From assembly GCF_025452235.1 (NCBI RefSeq), contig NZ_CP104965.1, positions 496,001 through 560,000 on the forward strand: a DNA stretch of 64,000 nucleotides, in the 5' to 3' direction. Every line of letters starts with the position of its first letter. Position 1 is the stretch's first letter. Of this stretch, positions 53,216 through 62,566 are shown piece by piece. The position numbers were made by a program, and so were the translations under genes. The notes beneath the pieces were generated by a model. That model was not told the DNA's origin and ran no database searches. It worked only from the letters and a program-made list of their open reading frames with translations. The stretch comes from Devosia neptuniae (GTDB lineage Bacteria > Pseudomonadota > Alphaproteobacteria > Rhizobiales > Devosiaceae).

Positions 53216-53306
53216 GTGCCAGCGCTGCGGGGGACATCGCGCACCGGCTTGAGGCTTAGATGGGTAGGCTGACATCGGGTTCAATGTCGGTCGCGCTGGT
53301 GTGATC

Positions 53307-54098
53307 TTATGACCAATTCGCGCGGTTGATCACCCGGGTGTAGATCGTGGCATCGTCGAAGTCATTCATGCCCATCAGATTCATAGCACTAACGACATTT
53401 GCGCCGGTGACCTCTTCGGGCGGCTGGTCACTTCCACGGGCGTGGTCAAATAGGGCCGACGCCCGTGCGTAGATTTCGGCGCAGTCAATAACGTAGGACT
53501 CGAGGTTCAGAAGCATGGGCGTTGCCCGGGCCTCGACGCCTGCAGCGTGTCGTATGACCTCTGCAGTGCGGGAGTGCTGGACTTGGAGGCGCGCTATTAG
53601 CTTAGCCAAGTTCTCAGCAACCCCGTCATCTGCGTGCTCAACGTAGTCCCTCATTAAGCCAAGCGCATCGTCAGGCAGTGTGGCAGGTACCGCCGGGGCG
53701 GGTACGGGGCAAGGTAGGACTTGCCCGACACATTGTGGACGCAGCAGGTTCAGCGCATCCAGCGACGCCTCTGCATACTCCATCAGCTTGGATAGTGACA
53801 GCGGGAGCATGGCGCGCGTAGCTCGCATCTTTCGTATACGAGCCTGCTCGGTCAACTTGTCGGCGTGCATGATTTGAGCCTGGACCGCACTCGCCCCAAC
53901 CATTGCGGCGGCGATGGCTACGAAGCCCGTGAGAAGCGTTTGGTATCGCTCAAGGACGTACTCAGCGACTCCATGTGGGGTGTCCGAACTGACTCCAGTC
54001 ACTGACACGGCGCCGGTCCAAAATACCAGCAGGGCCAATACCGTTCCGCCAGCAATGATCGCGGGCAAATGGGCGCGCATTAGCTCAAACCTCGTCAC
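53307..54098 (-). CDS. Membrane protein of unknown function (cargo gene)
   Basis: A 263-residue protein with two N-terminal membrane spans (about residues 12-34 and 55-75) and a long helical cytoplasmic part with coiled-coil character (to about 215). No family recognised. It lies on the reverse strand between two forward phage genes, with no ATG overlap or operon partner, which is the usual place for a lysogenic-conversion or exclusion gene. A longer N-terminal helix and two spans would suit a superinfection-exclusion protein, but this is speculation. Confidence 0.75.
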   Translation of the reverse strand: MTRFELMRAHLPAIIAGGTVLALLVFWTGAVSVTGVSSDTPHGVAEYVLERYQTLLTGFVAIAAAMVGASAVQAQIMHADKLTEQARIRKMRATRAMLPLSLSKLMEYAEASLDALNLLRPQCVGQVLPCPVPAPAVPATLPDDALGLMRDYVEHADDGVAENLAKLIARLQVQHSRTAEVIRHAAGVEARATPMLLNLESYVIDCAEIYARASALFDHARGSDQPPEEVTGANVVSAMNLMGMNDFDDATIYTRVINRANWS

Positions 54099-54232
54099 CT
54101 GATCAGCCGCCTATAGCCGCAAAGGGCGCCTATGGGGAGGGGATATCTCAAACTCCAGCGGAACGGCTTTTCGCCTACCGCCCGTCCCCCAACGCGCACT
54201 CTCCCGCAATTCAAACGATGGGGGTAAAACCC

Positions 54233-54610
54233 ATGCCACGACCTAGAAAGTCGATCGCACAAGCGCGCTTGACTGGCGCCTACGCCAAGGATCCGGCCCG
54301 CTACGCCGCCCGCACAGAGCCATTGGTCAACGAGCCGCTAGGTGCACCGCCTGACTGGCTTACGGTCACTCAGCGGGCCGTTTGGCGCGACATAGCGAAC
54401 CGTATGCCATGGCTCAACAAGAGCCACCGCGGGATTACGGGGATTGCCGCCATCCTGCAGGCCAAACTTGCGGACGGGGCACTGGGTTTCCCCGGTATGA
54501 ACCTCCTCCGCATGACGTTGGGGCAGATGGGGGCCACGCCAGCGACGTCGCAACACGCCGCTCTGCCAGAGCCGGTGAGCGATGATCCGGCGGAGGCTTA
54601 CTTTAGGTAG
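54233..54610 (+). CDS. Phage terminase small subunit (P27-like)
   Basis: A 125-residue protein. The opening MPRPRKSIAQARLTGAYAKD, the block PLGAPPDWLTVTQRAVWRDI, a helical middle, then LLRMTLGQMGATPATSQHA and a DDPAEAYF end are the usual pattern of small terminase proteins that recognise the packaging site. The start at 54233 has GGGGGT upstream; an ATG at 54218 is also in frame. No large-subunit ATPase gene follows or occurs elsewhere in the element's visible part. A lone small subunit is a hallmark of satellites that redirect helper packaging. Confidence 0.78.
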   Translation: MPRPRKSIAQARLTGAYAKDPARYAARTEPLVNEPLGAPPDWLTVTQRAVWRDIANRMPWLNKSHRGITGIAAILQAKLADGALGFPGMNLLRMTLGQMGATPATSQHAALPEPVSDDPAEAYFR

Positions 54611-54634
54611 GTGGCGAGGCGATCGTAACGCGAT

Positions 54635-54835
54635 CTACTTGGCGTCAACCGTAACCCAAACCGGGCTGCTGTTCGAGCCTTGGACGAGCTCGATGCCACG
54701 CTCACAATCTGCCTTCTTCACGTAGCCCTCGCCGCTATCGGCGATGATCTTCGCGTTCGATGCCTGATAGCGCCAGCGGTACTCACCCTTGTTGTCCTTA
54801 TAGATCAGGAACGACGGGTACGGGCGGTCGGTCAT
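54635..54835 (-). CDS. DUF1508 (YegP-like) protein
   Basis: A 66-residue protein starting MTDRPYPSFLIYKDNKGEYR, with WRYQASNAKIIADSGEGYVKKADC in the middle. DUF1508 domains usually occur in pairs of 50-residue repeats; here one copy is present. Function is unknown. It is the last of three reverse-strand genes (55464 to 54635) between the small terminase and tape-measure genes. Confidence 0.85.
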   Translation of the reverse strand: MTDRPYPSFLIYKDNKGEYRWRYQASNAKIIADSGEGYVKKADCERGIELVQGSNSSPVWVTVDAK

Positions 54836-54847
54836 TTCTCTCTCCTC

Positions 54848-55096
54848 CTAGTTGTTGCTTCCACAAAGTTGTTCGCATGGCGCTCCATCGCTGTCGCCAT
54901 CAAGGCGACCTCCCCATGAGCAATTCTGCATATACCAGACGGCTTCATCGCAGGAGCCGATCCGCCCGCAGGTCTTGCGAGGCTGGCAGCTAACCTGGGC
55001 AACCTCGTAGATGTCCGGATTTGCTACGCTTTGTTTCCCGGCAAAGGCCGGTACTGGCAAAAAAGCCAGTACCGCCATCGCTAGCCACATCTTCAT
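54848..55096 (-). CDS. Secreted Excalibur-like calcium-binding protein
   Basis: An 82-residue protein with signal peptide (cleavage near VPAFAG) and six cysteines. The C-terminal part SCDEAVWYMQNC and GGRLDGDSDGAPCEQLC matches the Excalibur pattern, whose DxDxDGxxCE motif is thought to bind calcium. The start at 55096 overlaps the stop of the upstream lipoprotein gene by four bases (ATGA), so they are coupled. Excalibur domains often sit on surface nucleases; here the domain is alone. Confidence 0.78.
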   Translation of the reverse strand: MKMWLAMAVLAFLPVPAFAGKQSVANPDIYEVAQVSCQPRKTCGRIGSCDEAVWYMQNCSWGGRLDGDSDGAPCEQLCGSNN

Positions 55097-55464
55097 GCGA
55101 CCGGCGCGAAGGTGATGCCGCAATTTTTCACGCGGTTGACCTGCTCGATAGCCTGCATCTCACCCTTCATGCGCGCCACGTCGGCAGCGGCGGCGCCGTC
55201 GCCTTTCATGAAAAACAGTGCTGGCCAGAACAGTATGACCCCGACACCGGTCATGGCGGCGTCTTGGCTCCGGTTTTTCTCCTGCACACCGTAGGCCTGT
55301 GCCGCCCTGGCCGACACCCCTTCGGCTTCCGCACGAAGCTGAGCGCAGCTCAAGTTCTGGTAGAGCCCAGTGGAAACATAGGTGGGCGCAATATCCTTCG
55401 GTGGCGTTGCGCAGGCATAAAGCATCGCCGTCGCGCCAAGCGCGATTGCAGTCTTCTTAATCAT
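55093..55464 (-). CDS. Lipoprotein of a prophage-associated family
   Basis: A 123-residue protein with lipobox LYAC and a mature start CATPPKDIAPTYVSTGLYQN. A hydrophobic patch (GVGVILFWPALFFMKGDG) lies in the middle and a Cys near the end. I recall similar lipoproteins (IAPxYVSxxxYxxxxCxQL...LFWPALFF) in many alphaproteobacterial genomes and prophages, with unknown function. It is first in the three-gene reverse block; a surface or exclusion role is possible. Confidence 0.8.
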   Translation of the reverse strand: MIKKTAIALGATAMLYACATPPKDIAPTYVSTGLYQNLSCAQLRAEAEGVSARAAQAYGVQEKNRSQDAAMTGVGVILFWPALFFMKGDGAAAADVARMKGEMQAIEQVNRVKNCGITFAPVA

Positions 55465-55551
55465 TGAAGTCCCCCAAATAATGCGGGGAGAAGACACTAA
55501 ATCCAACTAGTCCGCAAGCAACTCGTTAGCAGATCGTTAATCATTGAAATC

Positions 55552-55574
55552 CCCGCCCTCGCCGGCGGGTTTTT
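55552..55574 (+). terminator. Rho-independent terminator
   Basis: CCCGCC-CTCGCC-GGCGGG is followed by TTTTTC. It lies between the divergent lipoprotein gene and the small forward gene at 55595, which suggests that a forward transcript from further left once ended here. Confidence 0.75.
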
Positions 55575-55594
55575 CTTTTCCAAGGATTTCCAAC

Positions 55595-55786
55595 ATGACC
55601 ACACCCGAATTTCGGGCGCGTCTCCGTGCGCTCATTCTTGACGCCGCAGACAGTGCCGCAGAGCCGATTGCGTTCGTTGATGAGCTGCTTGCAGAGGCGA
55701 TCGCTGCAAACGTCGTGGCTGGCGATCGCATTTCGACGGCAGCAATGCTGCGCAAGTTTGCCGACCAGATGATGGAACCGGCCTGA
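55595..55786 (+). CDS. Small phage protein (63 residues)
   Basis: Starts MTTPEFRARLRALILDAADS and is mostly helical and acidic. Its ribosome site is AAGGA. It ends one base before the tape-measure start, the position of tail assembly chaperones in tailed phages, but the sequence is too short and I do not recognise it as one. Confidence 0.65.
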   Translation: MTTPEFRARLRALILDAADSAAEPIAFVDELLAEAIAANVVAGDRISTAAMLRKFADQMMEPA

Positions 55787-55787
55787 A

Positions 55788-58172
55788 ATGTCGGACACCA
55801 TCCAAACGTTGCTGGTTAGCCTAGAGGCACGCGTGGCGGGGTTTGACCGCGAAATGAAACGCGCGGTCGGCATCAGCAACAAAAATGCCAGATCGATCGA
55901 GACCCGCTTTCAGGCGATGAACCGCAACGTGTCGCGCAGCTTCAGCGACTTTGGTGGCGCCATCGGCAAGGCGTTCGCTGGTGCCGCCGCACTTCGTGGC
56001 GCCCAACAACTGATCGATACCAGCATCGGTATAACGAACAGCTTGAAAGTTGCTGGTCTAGCCGGTGAAGAGCTCAACAGCGTCTACGATGACCTGTTTG
56101 CCTCCGCGCAGCGAAACTACGCCCCGCTTGAGGCGCTTACCACCCTGTATGGGCGGGCTGCCGCTGTCCAGGACGAGCTAGGGGCGTCGTCGCAGGACCT
56201 CATCAAATTCACTGACAACATCGCCATAGCGCTCCGTGTAAACGGGAAGTCGGCAGCGGAGTCGTCAGGCGCCCTGATGCAACTTGGTCAAGCGCTTGGC
56301 TCGGCTAGGGTGCAGGCTGAAGAATTCAACTCGATCAACGAGGGTGCCCGTCCCATCCTTCAGGCCGCTGCGGCGGGTATTCTGGAAGCAGGCGGGTCTG
56401 TAGCGAAGCTGAAGGCCCTTGTTAATGACGGAAAGATTTCCAATCAGGCGTTCTTCCAGGGCATCCAGGCCGGCTCCGTTATCCTTGAGGAAAAACTAGT
56501 CGGCGCCGAAGCTTCGGTATCGAACTCGTTTATTCGCCTTCAGAATGTTCTGATCGACACTGCTGGCAAGATGAATGAGGGGACGTCGGCTAGCACGATC
56601 CTCGCGGACGGCCTTCAGAACTTGTCGGACGGCGTCGAGGAATTTGGCGCATGGCTGGAGCAGAACGGTGAAGGCGTAAAAACGTTCTTCGCTGATGTTT
56701 CAGAAGCCATCGAGGCGACGCAGCGCGCATCTCGTGATCTCGGGCAGGCCAGTGGTCTAAGCGGCGTCGGTCGATTTATCGAAGACCTAACCGGGTTGCA
56801 GGTGTCTTCGGACTACGCAACGGGCAGCGTCAAGAGAACTGTCGACCAAATCGAACGGCTATCGGGCGGGGCCACGGATGCCGACCTAGCCATCGCTGCT
56901 GCCGAACAGGCTCTTGTCAACTTCGCAGCGAACGGCGCCAGCGGATTTGGCGAGCTTGAGCCGGTTGTCGACGACTTCATCCAGCAATTGCTGAAAGGCA
57001 GAGGCACAGCCGAAACGGCCGCTGTCGCTATCGAGAAAATCGGCAGCGCGGGCGATTTCGGTTCGCTAATCGGCCAACTCGGCGGTTTGGTGGACGCGTT
57101 ATTCTCCGTACGGAGCGAAGCGGTTGCTACCGCCGCTGCCGTTGCCGCAGCTCAGCGCGGTGAAACGTCTCGCACGAACATTGAGAGTCAGCGCGCAGAG
57201 CAGTTGGCAAATCGGCCAAAACCGGCCGTGACTGTGAAGCCGATTACCGCGGCGGACTACCCCGTAGTTGGTGGCTCCGGTGGCAGACGTTCAGGCGGCG
57301 GCGGGCAATCTCCCGGCGAAAAGCTGGATGATATCCTCAAAAAGCAAGCGGAAGAAAACCGTCTGCTCGAGGAAAAGACCGCTCTTCAGGCAACGCTAAA
57401 CCCGCTGGTCAGTGATTACGGCTTTGCCGTTGAAAAACTGCGGGTTGCGCAGGAATTGCAATCCGCGGCAACTGCGGCGGGTATCGAGCTTACTCCTGCC
57501 CTGAAGGCCACGATCGACGAACTGGCTACCGGTTATGCCAACGCCTCTGTCGAGGCTGAAAAGCTCGCCGAAAGCCAAGAGCAGATTAAGCAAATCGCCG
57601 CTGACTTCGGTGAAGCTGGCAAATCGGCAATCCAGGGTTTCATCTCTGATCTGCGCGAAGGCAAGTCTGCCGCGGATGCACTCAGCAACGCCATGGCAAG
57701 CATTTTGGACTCGGTCATTCAGATCGGGATCAACGCGCTGCTTGGTGGCTTTGGTGGCGGAGGCGGCCTGCTTGGTGCGCTTGGTGGTTTGTTCGGCTTT
57801 GCAGGCGGTGGTTACACCGGGGCTGGCGGCAAGAATGAGCCAGCGGGTGTGGTTCATAAAGGTGAAGTCGTCTGGTCTCAGAGAGACATCTCCCGTGCCG
57901 GTGGCGTCGGCGTTGTCGAGGCTATGCGTCGTGGAATGTCCGGCTACGCCAACGGTGGTTATGTCGGCTCACCAGGACCGGTGATCGGGCGACCTGCAAA
58001 CGACAATGGCGCCATGACAGTACGCGTCGAGCTGGATAGCGACATGCTCCACGCCCAGGTCGTCAACACCGCCGGCCGAGTGGTTGCTGCCGCTGCTCCG
58101 ACCATCGTTCGCCGCGCAAACGACAGTGCGCCTGACGTAGTGGCTCAGAACGCCGCTCGGTTCGGCAGTTAG
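55788..58172 (+). CDS. Phage tail tape measure protein
   Basis: A 794-residue protein that sets tail length and is ejected with DNA. Residues 1-60 are helical (VAGFDREMKRAVGISNKNA). The block RAAAVQDELGASSQDLIKFT through QAEEFNSINEGARPILQAAA is the conserved tape-measure domain. A Gly-rich membrane-active region (GGFGGGGGLLGALGGLFGFA) and FAGGGYTGAGG-type text with ANGGYVG follow near the C-terminus, then an ANDN motif (GRPANDNGAM). At about 0.15 nm per residue the tail would be near 120 nm if built. No major tail or tail-tip genes are present. Confidence 0.88.
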   Translation: MSDTIQTLLVSLEARVAGFDREMKRAVGISNKNARSIETRFQAMNRNVSRSFSDFGGAIGKAFAGAAALRGAQQLIDTSIGITNSLKVAGLAGEELNSVYDDLFASAQRNYAPLEALTTLYGRAAAVQDELGASSQDLIKFTDNIAIALRVNGKSAAESSGALMQLGQALGSARVQAEEFNSINEGARPILQAAAAGILEAGGSVAKLKALVNDGKISNQAFFQGIQAGSVILEEKLVGAEASVSNSFIRLQNVLIDTAGKMNEGTSASTILADGLQNLSDGVEEFGAWLEQNGEGVKTFFADVSEAIEATQRASRDLGQASGLSGVGRFIEDLTGLQVSSDYATGSVKRTVDQIERLSGGATDADLAIAAAEQALVNFAANGASGFGELEPVVDDFIQQLLKGRGTAETAAVAIEKIGSAGDFGSLIGQLGGLVDALFSVRSEAVATAAAVAAAQRGETSRTNIESQRAEQLANRPKPAVTVKPITAADYPVVGGSGGRRSGGGGQSPGEKLDDILKKQAEENRLLEEKTALQATLNPLVSDYGFAVEKLRVAQELQSAATAAGIELTPALKATIDELATGYANASVEAEKLAESQEQIKQIAADFGEAGKSAIQGFISDLREGKSAADALSNAMASILDSVIQIGINALLGGFGGGGGLLGALGGLFGFAGGGYTGAGGKNEPAGVVHKGEVVWSQRDISRAGGVGVVEAMRRGMSGYANGGYVGSPGPVIGRPANDNGAMTVRVELDSDMLHAQVVNTAGRVVAAAAPTIVRRANDSAPDVVAQNAARFGS

Positions 58173-58216
58173 CGCTCGGGCCGCGTCACCCTCCATTTCA
58201 TTTTAAGGAATCCAAC

Positions 58217-58453
58217 ATGACCACCCCGCGAACCGTCACGCACAGTGACGGAACGACCTTCTCCGACGGAACCGGCTACGCACCGACGGACCTCCTTGTC
58301 AGCGACGAATGGCCGGCAAACCCGTCCGCTCTGCCTGTGGAGCACCAGGTTTCGGTGCTGGCCCGAGCTGTCCTGGTTCTGGCCGAGGGGCGCCGACCCA
58401 GCGGCGCCATGAAGCGGTTTGCGCGGGCCCTGGCCACCGGCCGGCCCGCCTAA
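58217..58453 (+). CDS. Small phage protein (78 residues)
   Basis: Starts MTTPRTVTHSDGTTFSDGTG and ends with an Arg/Ala-rich helix. It lies between tape-measure and tailspike genes with AAGGA upstream, and a terminator follows. Its middle (EHQVSVLARAVLVLAEGRR) is helical. No family recognised. Confidence 0.65.
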   Translation: MTTPRTVTHSDGTTFSDGTGYAPTDLLVSDEWPANPSALPVEHQVSVLARAVLVLAEGRRPSGAMKRFARALATGRPA

Positions 58454-58488
58454 CGCAGCCCCCTCCACCCATCACATTTTGAAACACA

Positions 58489-58514
58489 GGGCTGCCCTTC
58501 GGGCGGCCCTTTTT
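58489..58514 (+). terminator. Rho-independent terminator
   Basis: GGGCTGCCC-TTC-GGGCGGCCC followed by TTTTT. It would end transcripts of the tail module before the tailspike gene, which starts 17 bases later and must have a promoter of its own or depend on readthrough. Confidence 0.85.
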
Positions 58515-58530
58515 ATTTGGAGCCCTCGAA

Positions 58531-61176
58531 GTGGCATCTTCTATCGACGTCGTCTACCGCGACTGGAATACTCCTTCCGTTCCAAGCAGTGGTGACTGGG
58601 AGCCGAAAAAGCCGGAAATCCGTTCGCTTCTGAAGCAGATTCAGAACAATGGCGGATCGTCCGTCACCAGAAACACCTACGCAACTCTATTTGCCGTCAC
58701 ACCCCCAACTGAAAACTACATGGGGGTGGTGCTTAACGATCCCGATGCAACCAAGAATGGCTACTATAGCCGCGTCGCTGCAGCCTGGATTTGGGAGCGT
58801 GGGTTCCCTGATACTTTTGCCAAGTTGGTTTTGTCTGGGACTGGTTCAGCGCGCAGCGCATCCGTTGCGACGGGCGTAAATCCTGCCGATGTCGAAGTGT
58901 TCTTTGCGCCGGTAAACGCCAGTAATTCTGGCCCAATTACGCTGTCCGTCGCTGGCGGCCCAGCACGTGAAGTGGTGAATGCTGCAGGTCTGCCACTTAC
59001 TGCTGGTGAGTGGACTGGCGTAGTCCTTTTCTTTCTTAACAGCGATGCCGACTACCAACTCATCAACGATGCTGGTGCGGCTGCGGCTGCGGCTGCCGGT
59101 GCAGCAGCCGCAGCCTTGCAAGCCAATAGGGCAGAAGATGAAGCTGACCGCGCAGAGGCCGCGGCAGAGGCGGCGCAGGCGGCTGGCGCCAATGAGTTTG
59201 CGACCGCGCGAACGGGGCTCAAGGCGCTCAATACGTCGGCCTTTGGTAATGTATATCTGACCGAAGCGGGTCGGGAAGGGCAGTTCCAGTTCAAGAGCGG
59301 GGACTATAGTGCTGAAGTAGCCGCAGACCCGTTAGAGGGTGTTTATGTCAAAGCCAACGATACTGCTTCATCGGCAGGGGCGTGGGTGCGCGTTGGCGCC
59401 GACTGGAAGGGTTTGACAAACAAGAAGATCAGCCTCGGCTGGCTGGGCTACAAAGCAGATGACGCCACGGACAACACCGCCGTGGTCAATGCCGCGATTG
59501 CCATTGGCAATTTGGCCGGTCAAACCACGATTATGGTACCGGTGGGGATTGGGCGCGTCGGTGATCTGAACGCCATAACGGCGCATGAAGTGCGCTTTAA
59601 GTCGGAGGGTGCATCTGGTCACGCAGTTCTCAAAGGCACCGCAGCCACGATGTTGCAATGGGGCAGCGCTTCATCTGCTGCTATCGCCGGCGGCGGGTGC
59701 GACGGAATTGGCTTTATGGGCAACAGCAACCCAATTCAGTCACTGATAACCTTTGAGAACAACAATGAGATTTTCTTCAACGATTGCGCCGTTGGGGCTG
59801 GTGTCGCAACTCTGGCGACACTTGGTCGGATAACGGCCAACGGAGGATCGAATATTGTTTGCTTCGATAACCTGACCGGCAGGGTTCCGAATATCGGTGC
59901 GCCGCTGTTTAAGTTGGTTTCTGGGGGGGGATTTTTTGTCACCGGGTCGAATGTATATAATCAAGCATTCGCGGGTGGTGGATCAGCAGTGGCTGATCGA
60001 GATTTCATCTTCCAAGCAACAGGATCCTGGAACACCATATCTGTTCGCACCAGCTTCGTTTATTTGTTCGACAGGTTTCTTATCTCGTACCTAGACCAAG
60101 ACGGCCAGACGCTTGGGGATGTTCACATCCAAGGAAACTGGCTCGACGAGATGAACGAGAGCATTCTGCTTGTGGCCCTTCATTCCGGGTCAGCAATCGG
60201 AAACGTTGATATCTCAGACACTGAGATGACCGGAAAGAAGGGGAGCGCCGTCAGGACGGCCGGCGCAGGGTATTTTACTCGCGTCGATCTGGCGGGATTG
60301 GCAATCCGCGAAACCAAGAAGAACGCCATAGACATCTCGGCGCCGGTTCATCTGTCAAAAATCGATAGGGTAACGGTCACGCAGGTCAACGAACCCTGCG
60401 GCTTCACCGGGTCTATAGCTGGCACTACGCTGACCGTCACCGCTCGGTCGGGAAACCCCGGAGGAACGCTGGCGGTAGGTGATGTTATCACTGGAACGGG
60501 CGTGACGGTGGGGACAACCATCACAGCGCTTGGCACGGGGACTGGATTGCTGGGTACGTACACTGTTAGCCCAAGCCAGACGGTTTCGAGCCGCTCCATG
60601 GCAACATCCACTGGTCATTATTCTGCGCTCTACATGGCGCCAGGGTCCGCGAACGTATCTATCACCGGAAGCTCATTCGGCACCGCAGGCGATGTGCTAG
60701 GTGAAGGCTACGGTGCATATGGCGTTCAGATCGAGGGAGGCGATAAATTCAACATCGCCAACTCCACGGCAACGGGTCTGTCAGGGAACTGGAATGTCTC
60801 TGCGCTGACTAATAGCAGTGCGGATTGCATCTATTTTTCATGGACGCCAGTTCTATCCTCGTCGGGAGGAGGTGCTTTCGGATCCACTGTTGCTGCTGGT
60901 ACCTACCAAAGGATTGGTAACACGATCCATTGGAGCATCGTCGGAACGATCACAACGGTTGGGGCGGCTACTGGGTTTATCCAGTTCACCCTTCCGCAAG
61001 CGGTGTCCTCTGTGGGAGCATTCAACTATCCCGGTTCGGGTGCTCAAGTGGGCTCCGCCCTTACCGCCTCGACGGGCGCCGGATCTAGCCTTGCATCACT
61101 GTTCAGATACGATTCAGGGGCTTCAGCAACGGTTGTCGGGTCCTTTTACGCTTCTGGTTGGTACAAGGTAGCGTGA
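58531..61176 (+). CDS. Phage tailspike / tail fibre with beta-helix body
   Basis: An 881-residue protein with a GTG start and GGAG 9 bases upstream. Residues 1-170 are the particle-binding head. A very Ala-rich coiled coil (about 175-225, [20 protein letters not shown]) trimerises the stem. A right-handed parallel beta-helix follows (about 300-750), as in pectate-lyase-like tailspikes. An inserted domain around residues 625-690 reads [41 protein letters not shown], a module widespread in phage fibres. The C-terminal 90 residues are a separate domain. It determines host binding. Confidence 0.82.
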   Translation: MASSIDVVYRDWNTPSVPSSGDWEPKKPEIRSLLKQIQNNGGSSVTRNTYATLFAVTPPTENYMGVVLNDPDATKNGYYSRVAAAWIWERGFPDTFAKLVLSGTGSARSASVATGVNPADVEVFFAPVNASNSGPITLSVAGGPAREVVNAAGLPLTAGEWTGVVLFFLNSDADYQLINDAGAAAAAAAGAAAAALQANRAEDEADRAEAAAEAAQAAGANEFATARTGLKALNTSAFGNVYLTEAGREGQFQFKSGDYSAEVAADPLEGVYVKANDTASSAGAWVRVGADWKGLTNKKISLGWLGYKADDATDNTAVVNAAIAIGNLAGQTTIMVPVGIGRVGDLNAITAHEVRFKSEGASGHAVLKGTAATMLQWGSASSAAIAGGGCDGIGFMGNSNPIQSLITFENNNEIFFNDCAVGAGVATLATLGRITANGGSNIVCFDNLTGRVPNIGAPLFKLVSGGGFFVTGSNVYNQAFAGGGSAVADRDFIFQATGSWNTISVRTSFVYLFDRFLISYLDQDGQTLGDVHIQGNWLDEMNESILLVALHSGSAIGNVDISDTEMTGKKGSAVRTAGAGYFTRVDLAGLAIRETKKNAIDISAPVHLSKIDRVTVTQVNEPCGFTGSIAGTTLTVTARSGNPGGTLAVGDVITGTGVTVGTTITALGTGTGLLGTYTVSPSQTVSSRSMATSTGHYSALYMAPGSANVSITGSSFGTAGDVLGEGYGAYGVQIEGGDKFNIANSTATGLSGNWNVSALTNSSADCIYFSWTPVLSSSGGGAFGSTVAAGTYQRIGNTIHWSIVGTITTVGAATGFIQFTLPQAVSSVGAFNYPGSGAQVGSALTASTGAGSSLASLFRYDSGASATVVGSFYASGWYKVA

Positions 61177-61305
61177 CATCTTCGCTGGCTTACAGGGATA
61201 CGCGGGAATGCCATTTCAGGTCCCTTCTCTAATAAACTTCCAGCTTCAGGTGCGTCATAAACCTGAAGCTGGACGCGCTGACGCTCTGGGTCATCCCAGC
61301 ATCGG

Positions 61306-61809
61306 TCAGGCACGCAGCTCATAAATTAGGGCGTCCATATCCTTGTATAGCTCATAGAGCTCGGACGCGAGATTAGCGAGCACCTCCGGTGTTATCTCGG
61401 AGAGGACCTGCCTGGTTTTTTGTCTTGTGCCAACGAACCCGATTTGCAGCGCCTGCACGAGGTAGCCGCCGCCCACCACTTCAAAGACACCGACGTCAAT
61501 TGCGTCGTGTATCGATCTGTGACGCCGCTCTCTTAAAAGTTCGTATTTGTCTAGGACTTCAATTGCCCGCGCCCGCCGTATCGGATCAGCGATGCCGGCG
61601 AAAAGCTCGGAAGCGAAACCTCGCGCGAATGGCCAATTGCGAAGGTTGGCCGCCACTTGCTCAATCGTCAGCGAGTCCTGAGCGCTAGCATTCGTGACCG
61701 CGCCGCAAAGCTCAATTAATGCGTCCTCAGCGTTTGCGGCCCACATTGTGAGGTGCCCAAGCGGGACGATGAAAGGCTCTCTGTATTGATCAACGGGAGG
61801 TAACTGCAT
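61306..61809 (-). CDS. Helical protein of unknown function (cargo gene)
   Basis: A 167-residue protein, mostly helical. The start at 61809 (MQLPPVDQYREPF) avoids overlap with the lipoprotein gene's tail; the frame is open upstream to 61980. Text such as HLTMWAANAEDALIELCGAV and RRHRSIHDAIDVGVFEV, with an RxxxHD, recalls HEPN-like all-helical proteins that carry Rx4-6H motifs, but the match is weak. It is in a reverse-strand block with the lipoprotein and HTH genes. Confidence 0.7.
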   Translation of the reverse strand: MQLPPVDQYREPFIVPLGHLTMWAANAEDALIELCGAVTNASAQDSLTIEQVAANLRNWPFARGFASELFAGIADPIRRARAIEVLDKYELLRERRHRSIHDAIDVGVFEVVGGGYLVQALQIGFVGTRQKTRQVLSEITPEVLANLASELYELYKDMDALIYELRA

Positions 61810-61814
61810 ACCGC

Positions 61815-62183
61815 TCACATGTAGGCCATTGCCGACGCTGTAATGCTCGCCCAGCAGTTCGTCGCCATCGAGAACTCGCCTTTGGCGTACTGCACACCAG
61901 ACAGCCCGGCAGCCCCCAACGCGACGGCCTTGATCTGCAATTGCTCGAGCGCCTTGGCCTCCGTTGGCAACGGATCCCAAGCCTTATTCTTACAGGAAGT
62001 ACCATCGATTGGACCCAGCATCGTGGCGCCTTTGGGCGGAGTTTCTGTGACCTGCACCGCCCAAGCCTGGCGCACGATCGGCGCGGGCATTGACCCCACG
62101 TCTGCAATGCCAAGGTTGGAATTTGGGCCGATACAACCGGCAAGCATAATGACGGACAGCGTCATAGCAGCGATGGTCTTCAC
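61815..62183 (-). CDS. Lipoprotein, possible RcsF-like fold
   Basis: A 122-residue protein. The GTG start at 62183 has AGGAGG 6 bases upstream, better than an ATG at 62198. The lipobox is MLAGC. The mature domain has GATMLGPIDGTSCKNKAWDP, then EAKALEQLQIKAVALGAAGL and a final NCWASITASAMAY. Two Cys in these positions and the alternating helix/strand text resemble RcsF-type outer-membrane lipoproteins; the match is from memory and tentative. Like the lipoprotein at 55093, it may alter the cell surface. Confidence 0.75.
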   Translation of the reverse strand: MKTIAAMTLSVIMLAGCIGPNSNLGIADVGSMPAPIVRQAWAVQVTETPPKGATMLGPIDGTSCKNKAWDPLPTEAKALEQLQIKAVALGAAGLSGVQYAKGEFSMATNCWASITASAMAYM

Positions 62184-62194
62184 TCTATTCCTCC

Positions 62195-62458
62195 TCACTG
62201 CCTTTTCCCGCCTCCCAGGAAGCTGGCCGCACGCTTACGCATCTCCGCCTCTGCGCGACCTAAGACGGTCTCCTGTGCCTTTGTCGGAGCGACGCGCATC
62301 GACTCCCATATCGCTGCTAGGTCAGCTTCACTAAACAGCAAATGACGACCGACTTGCGAACAGCGGCCAGTGCGCCGCGCTAGGCGAGCCACCGCATTCT
62401 TTGTCATTCGAAATCGCTCAGCCGCTTCTGCAAGAGTGTAAATAGGGTCGAGCGTCAT
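62195..62458 (-). CDS. Helix-turn-helix protein, excisionase/MerR-like
   Basis: An 87-residue protein. TLAEAAERFRMTKNAVARLA is an HTH_17-type winged-helix segment, and GRHLLFSEADLAAIWESMR the usual following wing, as in Xis or AlpA-like proteins. Start at 62458 (MTLDPIYTLAEA). It lies 12 bases before the lipoprotein gene on the same strand. It may regulate that block or work in excision together with the second such protein at 63501. Confidence 0.82.
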   Translation of the reverse strand: MTLDPIYTLAEAAERFRMTKNAVARLARRTGRCSQVGRHLLFSEADLAAIWESMRVAPTKAQETVLGRAEAEMRKRAASFLGGGKRQ

Positions 62459-62566
62459 CTCTTTGGTCGAATTCCGAATGGGCCATGAACCGCCGCAGAA
62501 AATCCCCAATGCCACAGTTTTGCAAGAACTAAAAAGTATAACTTCGGGCATAAGTCCGCATTAAAT

